This document shows, piece after piece, positions 1 to 5,612 of a DNA stretch of 7,329 nucleotides. The notes beneath the pieces were generated by a model, which was not told the DNA's origin, did no database searches, and saw nothing but the letters and a program-made list of their open reading frames with translations. The first letter of the stretch is position 1, and each line of letters starts with the position of its first letter. The stretch lies in assembly GCA_037141055.1 (NCBI GenBank), contig JBAXDH010000153.1, forward strand, positions 1 to 7,329, written 5' to 3'. The translations under genes were made by a program, and so were the position numbers. The stretch comes from CAIVAT01 sp037141055. Lineage in GTDB: Bacteria; Bacteroidota; Bacteroidia; Bacteroidales; FEN-979.

Positions 1-2
1 CC

Positions 3-47
3 CTTGAAGAGAAGTTTTTGAAAGAGGTGACGATGAAGTTCTTTTAA
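3..47 (+). CDS. Possible 3' end of a convergent gene (C-terminal 14 residues only)
   Basis: The plus-strand frame starting at base 3 reads LEEKFLKEVTMKFF and stops at TAA (45-47). The charged, amphipathic composition looks like a protein C-terminus. The stop falls directly before the palindromic repeat, which would then separate two convergent genes. Only 14 codons are visible and the opposite strand is also open here, so this is a weak inference and no function can be assigned. Confidence 0.3.
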   Translation, partial: LEEKFLKEVTMKFF

Positions 48-167
48 ATTACCTTAACCCTTGCCCCCTTCCGTAGAAAGGAAATTACCCTAACCCCCTG
101 ACCCCTTCCCCAAAACGGGAAGGGGAGTAAGTCCCTCCCTGTTTGGGGAGGGATTTAGGGTAGGGTA
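48..167. repeat. Intergenic palindromic repeat, potential three-way-junction fold
   Basis: Two perfect hairpins sit side by side: CCCCTTCCC (102-110) pairs with GGGAAGGGG (117-125) across a 6-nt loop, and TCCCTCCC (132-139) pairs with GGGAGGGA (146-153) across a 6-nt loop. They are enclosed by an outer 8-bp stem, TACCCTAA (86-93) with TTAGGGTA (155-162). A diverged direct copy of the left part lies at 48-81, sharing the pattern AATTACCnTAACCC and a short TTCC/GGAA stem. C-rich CCCTAACCCC elements of this kind resemble dispersed intergenic repeats of bacterial genomes (REP-like), but I cannot check copy number here. No coding frame explains it. It lies beyond the 3' end of hydC and could stabilise or end that transcript, although no U-tract follows either stem on the minus strand. 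Confidence 0.7.
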
Positions 168-183
168 CTTATTTTAAACCGAA

Positions 184-211
184 AGCCTGCCAGAAGTAAA
201 TCCAACAGGCT
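184..211 (-). terminator. Weak candidate terminator hairpin after hydC
   Basis: Read on the minus strand, about 30 nt after the hydC stop, AGCCTG (211-206) pairs with CAGGCT (189-184) across a 16-nt loop. The broken U-rich stretch TTTCGGTTT follows. The 6-bp stem is short and the loop is long, so it may be weak or not function. It is the only stem near the operon end that is followed by U-rich sequence. Confidence 0.3.
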
Positions 212-239
212 CCGGTCTTCACGTATTAACCAACAAAAA

Positions 240-719
240 CTAACTGTTATATTCTGCAACAATATCCTTGACTCCGTCCGGTGACACCCGGCCGTAAACC
301 TTCTCGCCCACCAGCACGACCGGAGCAAGTCCGCAGGCACCAACGCATCGCAAACAACTCAGCGAAAACTTTCCATCAGCAGTAGTTTCTCCAACCTGTA
401 TTTTCAGTACGCGCCTGAACTCTTCCAGGACTTTTTCGGCACCCCTCACGTAACAAGCCGTTCCGAGACATATAGAGATGGGGTGCTCCCCCTTTGGGGT
501 CATGGTGAAAAAAGAGTAAAAAGTCACAACACCGTACACATGGGCTACCGAAACATTCAGTTCCTTTGCAATGACCTCCTGTAGTTCAGCAGGAAGGTAT
601 CCGAAAATGCTCTGAGCCTTGTGCAGCACATTGATCAGTTCGCCTTTGTCGTTGTTGAAGAACTTGCAAACCTCTTTCAGTTCCTCTATTTTTCGCTCCG
701 ACAGCTTAATTTTTGCCAT
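240..719 (-). CDS. hydC: NAD(H)-linked [FeFe]-hydrogenase subunit HydC (NuoE/HndA-like)
   Basis: This 159-residue NuoE-type protein is a cytoplasmic small subunit of the hydrogenase. The N-terminal helical part (about 1-75) ends in the family signature VYGVVTFYSFF (61-71). The C-terminal thioredoxin-fold domain carries the [2Fe-2S] ligand pattern C84-x4-C89-x35-C125-x3-C129, with one extra cysteine (C122) nearby. The length is normal for NuoE/HndA proteins and all four ligands are present, so it looks functional. The domain is expected to pass electrons to or from the FMN-bearing HydB. It is the last gene of the operon, 61 nt after hydA. In the hndABCD and hydCBA operons known to me the NuoE-like gene comes first. 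The start ATG (719) is preceded by GACAAAAAGT, with no Shine-Dalgarno site, which is common in Bacteroidota. The stop is TAG. Confidence 0.95.
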   Translation of the reverse strand: MAKIKLSERKIEELKEVCKFFNNDKGELINVLHKAQSIFGYLPAELQEVIAKELNVSVAHVYGVVTFYSFFTMTPKGEHPISICLGTACYVRGAEKVLEEFRRVLKIQVGETTADGKFSLSCLRCVGACGLAPVVLVGEKVYGRVSPDGVKDIVAEYNS

Positions 720-741
720 ACTTTTTGTCTTTATCAGAATG

Positions 742-758
742 GGGCTCCTATGGAGCCC
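742..758 (-). promoter_or_regulatory. Intercistronic hairpin between hydA and hydC
   Basis: GGGCTCC (742-748) and GGAGCCC (752-758) form a perfect 7-bp GC-rich stem with a 3-nt loop. It lies in the 61-nt gap between the hydA stop and the hydC start, ending 22 nt before the hydC ATG. No run of U follows on the minus strand, so a complete intrinsic terminator is unlikely. An RNA processing or stabilising element, or a structure that tunes hydC translation, would fit. Its role is inferred from position only. Confidence 0.5.
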
Positions 759-780
759 TGTGTTAATTCGCTAATAGGCT

Positions 781-2553
781 TTATTCGTCTACAAATGTAC
801 CCTGGCTTTTGTCAAAGTAGTGCGTATGCAGCAGGTGGTGCGATTTTTCGCCTAACGGTTTACCCAGGAATTCTTCATATAATTTAGCAATAAACGGGTT
901 TTCATGCGATTTACGGATTGGTTTTCCAGCATCTTCACGATAAATGGCTGCCGCACGCTGTTTAATGATTTCCGAATCACCATGGTGGAATGGCTGGCCA
1001 CCACCACCGATACACCCTCCCGGGCATGCCATGATCTCAATGGCGTGGTACATACTTTTGCCTGCGCGGACATCTTCAAGCAGTTTTCGCGCATTCCCCA
1101 GCCCGTGGGCAATGCCAATATTGATGGGCAAACCATCGAAATCGAGTGTAGCATGGCGGATATTCTCCAGTCCGCGCAACTCGTTGAACTCAACTTTTTC
1201 AAGTTTTTTGCCGGTATACAGTTCATAAGCAGTGCGGCATGCGGCTTCAATAACCCCGCCTGTATTTCCGAAGATTACGGCAGCCCCGGATGACTCGCCC
1301 AAGGGGTTGTCAAAGTCTTCATCGGGCAAACTGTTGAAGTCGATGTTAGCCAGTTTGATGAGGTGCGCCAGTTCGCGTGTGGACAGGGAAAAATTCACAT
1401 CCGGGTCGCCGTTCACTTTAAATTCATCGCGCTGGCATTCATATTTTTTGGCAAGGCATGGCATGATGGAGACTACGATCATGTTCTTCCGGTCGATACC
1501 GAGTTTCTTTCCGAAATACTCCTTGGCAATGGGGCCGAACATCTGCTGGGGCGATTTTGCCGTAGAAGGCACATCCATCAGGTCGGGGAAATTGTGTTCA
1601 AAGAAGTTCACCCATCCCGGGCAACACGAAGTAAGCATCGGCAGTTTTACACTTTGATCACCCTTCAGGTAACGGGTAAGGCGGTCGAGCAGTTCGCTTC
1701 CTTCTTCCATGATAGTCAGGTCGGCAGCAAAATCGGTGTCGAACACGTAGTCAAAACCTAGTCGTCTGAGTGCTGCGACCATCTTACCCGTTACAAGAGT
1801 GCCTGGCGCAAGGCCAAATTCTTCGCCAAGGGCGGCGCGGACGGCAGGTGCTGTTTGAACAACAACTGTTTTCGTAGGATCTGCGAGTGAATTAATTACG
1901 TTGCGCGAGTGGTCAACTTCGGTCAGGGCACCGGTAGGACAAACAGATACACATTGTCCGCAGTAAGTACAGGGAGATTTCTCGAGATTCATTTCGAATG
2001 CCGGAGCTACCACTGCCATAAACCCTCTGTTGACGGCAGAAAGCGCACCTACCGTCTGTACATCATTACACATCATTTCGCACCGCCTGCACATGATGCA
2101 TTTATCAACATCCCGGATGATGGCAGGCGACGTATCCTTGCGATAAGTCGACTGTTCACCCTGATAAGGTAATTCGCGTACGCCAAGTTGCTGTGCCATC
2201 GTCTGGAGCTCACAACTCCCCGATTTGGCACAGGTGAGACATTCGGCAGGATGATCGGAGAGAATTAACTCCAGAACAGTACGGCGCGCGTTCAATACCC
2301 TGATTGAGTGGGTGTTAATGACCATATCCTCTGCAACATTGGTAGAACAGGCTGGAGCGAGATTTCGCCGTCCTACGACTTCAACCACACAAATGCGGCA
2401 TCCGCCCGGACGGTTTTCAATGTTCATGTCTTTGAGTTGAAAGTAGCAAAGGGTAGGTATGTCTATGCCAATCGTCTTGGCAGCTTTTAAAATTGTTGTA
2501 TCTTTTTCTACCTCAACGGGTTTGCCGTCGATGGTAAGGTTTACCATTTCCAT
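781..2553 (-). CDS. hydA: [FeFe]-hydrogenase catalytic subunit HydA (NAD(H)-linked, HydABC type)
   Basis: HydA is the cytoplasmic subunit that reversibly reduces protons to H2. From the N-terminus it shows a [2Fe-2S] domain (C36, C52, C55, C69), a His-Cys [4Fe-4S] site (H101, C105, C108, C114), and a two-[4Fe-4S] ferredoxin domain (C152/155/158/162 and C195/198/201/205). The H-cluster domain follows with TSCCPGW (308-314), MPCLAKKYE (364-372) and MACPGGC (508-514). By comparison with the clostridial enzyme CpI, C310 is the proton-transfer cysteine and C311, C366, C510 and C514 hold the H-cluster. The C-terminus (about 530-580) matches the small-subunit domain. At 590 residues it has the CpI-like modular layout and lacks the extra C-terminal [2Fe-2S] domain I recall for Thermotoga maritima HydA. 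Leu367 replaces the Thr usual in motif 2. The ATG at 2553 has a good ribosome site, 13 nt after hydB. Confidence 0.97.
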   Translation of the reverse strand: MEMVNLTIDGKPVEVEKDTTILKAAKTIGIDIPTLCYFQLKDMNIENRPGGCRICVVEVVGRRNLAPACSTNVAEDMVINTHSIRVLNARRTVLELILSDHPAECLTCAKSGSCELQTMAQQLGVRELPYQGEQSTYRKDTSPAIIRDVDKCIMCRRCEMMCNDVQTVGALSAVNRGFMAVVAPAFEMNLEKSPCTYCGQCVSVCPTGALTEVDHSRNVINSLADPTKTVVVQTAPAVRAALGEEFGLAPGTLVTGKMVAALRRLGFDYVFDTDFAADLTIMEEGSELLDRLTRYLKGDQSVKLPMLTSCCPGWVNFFEHNFPDLMDVPSTAKSPQQMFGPIAKEYFGKKLGIDRKNMIVVSIMPCLAKKYECQRDEFKVNGDPDVNFSLSTRELAHLIKLANIDFNSLPDEDFDNPLGESSGAAVIFGNTGGVIEAACRTAYELYTGKKLEKVEFNELRGLENIRHATLDFDGLPINIGIAHGLGNARKLLEDVRAGKSMYHAIEIMACPGGCIGGGGQPFHHGDSEIIKQRAAAIYREDAGKPIRKSHENPFIAKLYEEFLGKPLGEKSHHLLHTHYFDKSQGTFVDE

Positions 2554-2558
2554 GTATT

Positions 2559-2564
2559 CCTCCC
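2559..2564 (-). promoter_or_regulatory. Ribosome binding site of hydA
   Basis: GGGAGG lies 5 nt before the hydA ATG (2553), inside the 13-nt hydB-hydA gap. It is the clearest Shine-Dalgarno site in the operon. It favours the ATG at 2553 over the next in-frame ATG two codons later, and suggests strong independent initiation on hydA. Confidence 0.7.
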
Positions 2565-2566
2565 GT

Positions 2567-4339
2567 TTAATTTATAAAAATCGCGTTGAATTTGCATTTC
2601 TCCATGCAGGCTCCGCATTTGATGCACTTTTCCTGGTCAATCACATGTGCCTGCCTCTTTTCGCCGGCAATGGCATCGACGGGACAATTCCTGGCACAAA
2701 GCGTACATCCGATACAGTTTTCAGCATGGATGATGTATTGCATCAGCGATTTGCAATTTCCGGCACGGCATTTTTTATCGCCAACATGTTCCAGGTATTC
2801 GTGGTAGAAATTATCCATGGAGGAAAGAACGGGGTTTGGCGAAGTCTGACCAAGTCCGCACAGCGACGTGTCTTTAATTACATGGCTCAGATTCCTGAGT
2901 TTGTCAAGGTCTTCCATGGTCGCATGACCCTGGGTAACCTTTTCAAGCATTTCAAACAGTCTCTTGTTGCCGATCCGGCAGGGTGAACATTTTCCGCACG
3001 ATTCTTCGACCGTGAACTCAAGGTAGAACTTTGCCATGGCGACCATGCAGTCGTCTTCATCCATTACGATCATGCCACCCGATCCCATCATAGAACCGGC
3101 AGCGATCAGGTTGTCGTAATCAATCGGGGTGTCGAGGTCCTTTTCCGTAAGCATTCCCCCTGAAGGTCCGCCGGTCTGAACAGCTTTGAACTTCCGGCCG
3201 TTTTTGATACCGCCGCCAATTTCAAAGATCACTTCACGGAGTGTAATTCCCATGGGAACCTCAATGAGCCCGACATTGTTGATTTTTCCTGCCAGCGCGA
3301 ATACTTTCGTCCCTTTTGATTTTTCAGTTCCAATGGAGGAAAACCAATCAGCTCCCTTTAAAATGATGGCCGGGATGTTGGCATAGGTTTCCACATTGTT
3401 CACATTGGTAGGCTTTCCAAGGAAACCTGATTCGGATGGGAATGGCGGCTTAACAGTCGGCTCACCCCGCAGCCCTTCCATAGAATGGATCAGTGCAGTT
3501 TCCTCACCGCAAACGAATGCACCTGCACCATAGCGGATTTCAATATCGAAATTGAATCCTGTTCCCAGGATATCGTTGCCAAGCAAACCATATTCCCTGG
3601 CCTGTTTCATGGCAATTTTCAAACGTTCGACTGCCAGGGGGTACTCGGCACGGATGTAAATAACACCTTTATCAGCGCCGGTGCAGTAGCCGTTGATGGC
3701 CATTGCTTCGAGCACCGTATGAGGGTCACCTTCGAGGACCGACCGATCCATGAACGCACCCGGGTCACCTTCGTCGGCATTGCAAACCACATATTTCTGG
3801 TCAGCTGTGACCTTACGCGTGATTTCCCATTTCAGACCTGTTGGAAAACCGCCGCCGCCGCGCCCGCGAAGACCGGATTTCTTAAGAATCTCAATCGTTG
3901 CCTCCGGCGTCAGTTCTGTCAGCACTTTTCCCAGTGCCTGGTACCCGTGCCTGGCGATGTATTCCCCGATGCTTTCGGGGTTGATTACCCCGCAGTTCCG
4001 CAGGACGATCCTGGTCTGTTTCCTGTGAAGTTCACTAGCGGCGGATGCCTTACCCTGGTATAAAAGCCGGGTGACCGGTTTTTGCCTGACAATGTGCTCT
4101 TCGATTATTTCCGCGCAATCTTCCGGTTTTACATGGATGTAAATGGTGTTCCCGGGCAGCATTTTTACCACCGGGCCCTCTTCACAAAATCCGAAACAGC
4201 CTGTCTGGATTGCCTGAACTTCGGATTCAAGGTTCTTTGCAAGGAGCAACTCCCGGAAAATTTTCAGGATCTCTTCGCCTTTTGAACTGCTGCAACTTGT
4301 TCCGCCGCAAACGAGTATATGATGCTTGATCTTTACCAT
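2567..4339 (-). CDS. hydB: NAD(H)-linked [FeFe]-hydrogenase flavoprotein subunit HydB (NuoF/HndC-like)
   Basis: This 590-residue protein is the NAD(H)- and FMN-binding subunit of the complex. The N-terminal thioredoxin-like [2Fe-2S] domain has C11, C16, C48 and C52. The NuoF core follows, with the nucleotide/FMN loop GRGGGGFPTG (159-168), NADEGDPGAFMDR (187-199), YIRAEYPLAVERL (228-240) and GAGAFVCGEETAL (271-283). A [4Fe-4S] site uses C448, C451, C454 and C494. The C-terminus adds a two-[4Fe-4S] ferredoxin domain (C542/545/548/552 and C572/575/578/582), which ordinary NuoF lacks and HydB/HndC has. Between these, C524, C529 and H538 are possible metal ligands. All cluster ligands are intact. 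The ATG at 4339 follows the upstream gene by 17 nt, with a weak GGGGAA site 8 nt before it. The gene is co-transcribed with hydA. Confidence 0.96.
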   Translation of the reverse strand: MVKIKHHILVCGGTSCSSSKGEEILKIFRELLLAKNLESEVQAIQTGCFGFCEEGPVVKMLPGNTIYIHVKPEDCAEIIEEHIVRQKPVTRLLYQGKASAASELHRKQTRIVLRNCGVINPESIGEYIARHGYQALGKVLTELTPEATIEILKKSGLRGRGGGGFPTGLKWEITRKVTADQKYVVCNADEGDPGAFMDRSVLEGDPHTVLEAMAINGYCTGADKGVIYIRAEYPLAVERLKIAMKQAREYGLLGNDILGTGFNFDIEIRYGAGAFVCGEETALIHSMEGLRGEPTVKPPFPSESGFLGKPTNVNNVETYANIPAIILKGADWFSSIGTEKSKGTKVFALAGKINNVGLIEVPMGITLREVIFEIGGGIKNGRKFKAVQTGGPSGGMLTEKDLDTPIDYDNLIAAGSMMGSGGMIVMDEDDCMVAMAKFYLEFTVEESCGKCSPCRIGNKRLFEMLEKVTQGHATMEDLDKLRNLSHVIKDTSLCGLGQTSPNPVLSSMDNFYHEYLEHVGDKKCRAGNCKSLMQYIIHAENCIGCTLCARNCPVDAIAGEKRQAHVIDQEKCIKCGACMEKCKFNAIFIN

Positions 4340-4356
4340 CTGACTGTTCCCCGATA

Positions 4357-4755
4357 TTATTTGTTATCGATTGATTCGTAGTTCACCGGGATAATCCCAT
4401 CCACCAGTTCGTTGCTGAGCACGAATTTGTCGATGATCCTGCTTGCTTTTTTGGGGTCTACATAGCCAATCGTTATTGGCTCATACCCTGGTTTTGTGAT
4501 CTCAACCGTTGGCTCGGCATAGCAATAACCCATGCATCCGGTTTGTGTGACAATCGCCTCAATGTTGCGTTTGGTGAATTCTTCGACAAAGGCCTCCATT
4601 ACTTCCCTGGCTCCAGAAGCGATTCCGCAGGTTGCCATCGCAACCCTGACACGGATGGGGGCATTGGAATTAGCAGGGTTGTTAAGCAGGTCGAACCTGG
4701 ACTGAATTTCAGCCTGCATTTTTTTAAGATCGGATACTGAATTAATTTTTTCCAT
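4357..4755 (-). CDS. hndB: HndB-like thioredoxin-fold ferredoxin of the hydrogenase complex
   Basis: This small protein heads the operon, 17 nt before hydB. It resembles HndB of the four-subunit NADP-reducing hydrogenase: an N-terminal helix (MEKINSVSDLKKM), then a thioredoxin-like ferredoxin domain with MATCGIASGAREV and TQTGCMGYC. Only three cysteines are present (C43, C74, C78 from this start). The usual second ligand position is not Cys (CGIASGA), as I recall for HndB proteins generally, so a complete [2Fe-2S] cluster is uncertain. An in-frame ATG twelve codons upstream (4791) would give 144 residues. I prefer 4755 because the family begins near this helix and because the predicted promoter would start transcription at about 4792-4796, leaving no leader for the 4791 start. 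Neither ATG has a well-spaced Shine-Dalgarno site. Identity is fairly sure; start and cluster content are not. Confidence 0.88.
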   Translation of the reverse strand: MEKINSVSDLKKMQAEIQSRFDLLNNPANSNAPIRVRVAMATCGIASGAREVMEAFVEEFTKRNIEAIVTQTGCMGYCYAEPTVEITKPGYEPITIGYVDPKKASRIIDKFVLSNELVDGIIPVNYESIDNK

Positions 4756-4798
4756 AGCGGCAGCATTGCTTCGAATGAACAACTGAATCATTCCGTTG

Positions 4799-4830
4799 CA
4801 AAATTACAACCTCCTGAAATATTAAACAAG
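4799..4830 (-). promoter_or_regulatory. Bacteroidota-type promoter of the hydrogenase operon
   Basis: On the minus strand, TAATTTTG (4806-4799) matches the Bacteroidota -7 consensus TAnnTTTG exactly. Twenty bases upstream, CTTG (4830-4827) matches three of four bases of the -33 element TTTG, with spacing inside the usual 19-21 nt. Transcription should begin at about 4792-4796. The promoter serves hndB-hydB-hydA-hydC and implies the operon can be expressed apart from the upstream regulator gene. Confidence 0.6.
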
Positions 4831-4836
4831 GATTAA

Positions 4837-4871
4837 GTGTTATTTATTTCACAATGTTACAAAAATAACAT
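4837..4871. promoter_or_regulatory. Two abutting palindromic operator-like boxes (Rex-like or CRP/FNR-like)
   Basis: Box 1 (4837-4854, plus strand) is GTGTTAT-TTAT-TTCACAA. Its right half is a perfect Rex half-site (TTCACAA) and its left half matches TTGTTAA at five of seven positions. Box 2 (4854-4871) is ATGTTAC-AAAA-ATAACAT, with a perfect TGTTA-N6-TAACA core. Both also fit the 5-6-5 pattern of CRP/FNR-type sites (TGTGA-N6-TCACA). They lie just upstream of the -33 element, roughly centred at -52 and -69, a position more typical of an activator than of a roadblock repressor. The longer inverted repeat TCACAATGTTA (4849-4859) with TAACATGTGA (4866-4875) could alternatively be an AT-rich hairpin ending the upstream regulator transcript. 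Confidence 0.45.
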
Positions 4872-4894
4872 GTGATGAAGGGAGGGATGATCTT

Positions 4895-5590
4895 TCAGCC
4901 TGCGATCAGCCTGAAACCGTTGCCGTGGATATTGACAATTTCGATGGCAGGGTCCGCCTTCAGGCACTTCCGCAGGCGGGCGATAAAAACATCCATGCTA
5001 CGGCCGTTGAAGTAGTTGTCGCTTCCCCAGATTTTATCCAGCGCGTCCTTGCGCAGCAGGATGCCGTCCCTGGCTTTGCAGAGCATTTTCAGGAGATGCG
5101 CCTCTTTTGGTGAAAGCTGCTGTGTGATGTTATCGTATGAAAGCGTTCGCAGGTTATAGTTGAAAAGTAGTTTTCCGATCAGCATTTCATTGGCGTCAGC
5201 TTCGTTTTCTGATCGTTGAATGTTGCGTTTTAAGATTGCATGCAATTTAAAAAGCAGCACCTCCGAATCAAACGGTTTGGTGATGTAATCGTCGGCACCG
5301 GTTTTAAAACCTTCGAGCATGTCCTCCTTCAGCGATTTGGCTGTGAGGAAGATAAACGGGGTTTCGCTGTTGGTTTTTTTAATCTCTTTCGCAAGGGTAA
5401 AGCCGTCCATTTCGGGCATCATGACATCCAGAATGCAAATGTCAAAGAGCATCGATTTGAATGCGTCCAGTCCAAGTTTACCGTCTGCTCTCAATACGAC
5501 CTCAAAATCATTCAGTTCGAGGTAAGACTTCATGATGGATCCGAAATTCGGATCATCTTCAACCAGCAATATTTTGATTTTCGCGCTCAT
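4895..5590 (-). CDS. OmpR-family response regulator, RprY-like
   Basis: This 231-residue cytoplasmic DNA-binding response regulator has an N-terminal receiver domain with the acidic pocket E11/D12/D13, the phospho-acceptor D55 in CILDVMMPEMDG, T83 in FLTAKS and K105 in YITKPF. The C-terminal winged-helix domain (about 135-230) includes LSPKEAHLLKMLC and RSMDVFIARLRKCL. The receiver closely resembles Bacteroides RprY (for example FLTAKSLKEDMLEGFKTGADDY). All key residues are intact. It starts 22 nt after the stop of the kinase gene, with AGGA 4 nt before the ATG, so the two are almost certainly co-transcribed and cognate. Its targets are unknown; the hydrogenase operon directly downstream is a possible one by position only. 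The stop is TGA, 140 nt before the preferred hndB start. Confidence 0.93.
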   Translation of the reverse strand: MSAKIKILLVEDDPNFGSIMKSYLELNDFEVVLRADGKLGLDAFKSMLFDICILDVMMPEMDGFTLAKEIKKTNSETPFIFLTAKSLKEDMLEGFKTGADDYITKPFDSEVLLFKLHAILKRNIQRSENEADANEMLIGKLLFNYNLRTLSYDNITQQLSPKEAHLLKMLCKARDGILLRKDALDKIWGSDNYFNGRSMDVFIARLRKCLKADPAIEIVNIHGNGFRLIAG

Positions 5591-5612
5591 ATGTTCCTGC
5601 AGATATTAATTA

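Noticed and set aside
102..153. Pair of intrinsic terminators for hydC
   Set aside because: The stems are strong, but neither is followed by a U-tract on the minus strand, and only short mixed sequence lies downstream. A bidirectional or structural role remains possible.
48..167. CRISPR-like repeat array
   Set aside because: Only two diverged copies are present, with no spacers of regular length and no cas genes in view. The nested palindromes fit a REP-like intergenic element better.
155..343. A 62-codon minus-strand frame across the hydC end and the intergenic region
   Set aside because: It overlaps the conserved cysteine region of hydC in another frame and runs into the palindromic repeat. 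Its composition is not protein-like.
904..1293. Long plus-strand open frames opposite the C-terminal part of hydA, and a minus-strand frame (852-1250) in another phase
   Set aside because: All overlap the H-cluster domain of hydA, where the conserved motifs prove the reading frame. No family resemblance was seen in the alternatives.
2459..2986. A 175-codon plus-strand frame across the hydA-hydB junction
   Set aside because: It is antisense to the ferredoxin domain of HydB and the start of HydA, both well supported, and has no recognisable domain.
3485..4063. A 192-codon plus-strand open frame opposite hydB
   Set aside because: It lies wholly antisense to a conserved, motif-rich gene, its translation shows no recognisable domain, and it is Cys- and Phe-rich in the way antisense frames often are. 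It is a shadow of hydB.
4810..4815. AGGAGG as the ribosome binding site of hndB
   Set aside because: It is 18 nt from the nearest in-frame ATG, with an in-frame stop between, and lies within the predicted promoter spacer.
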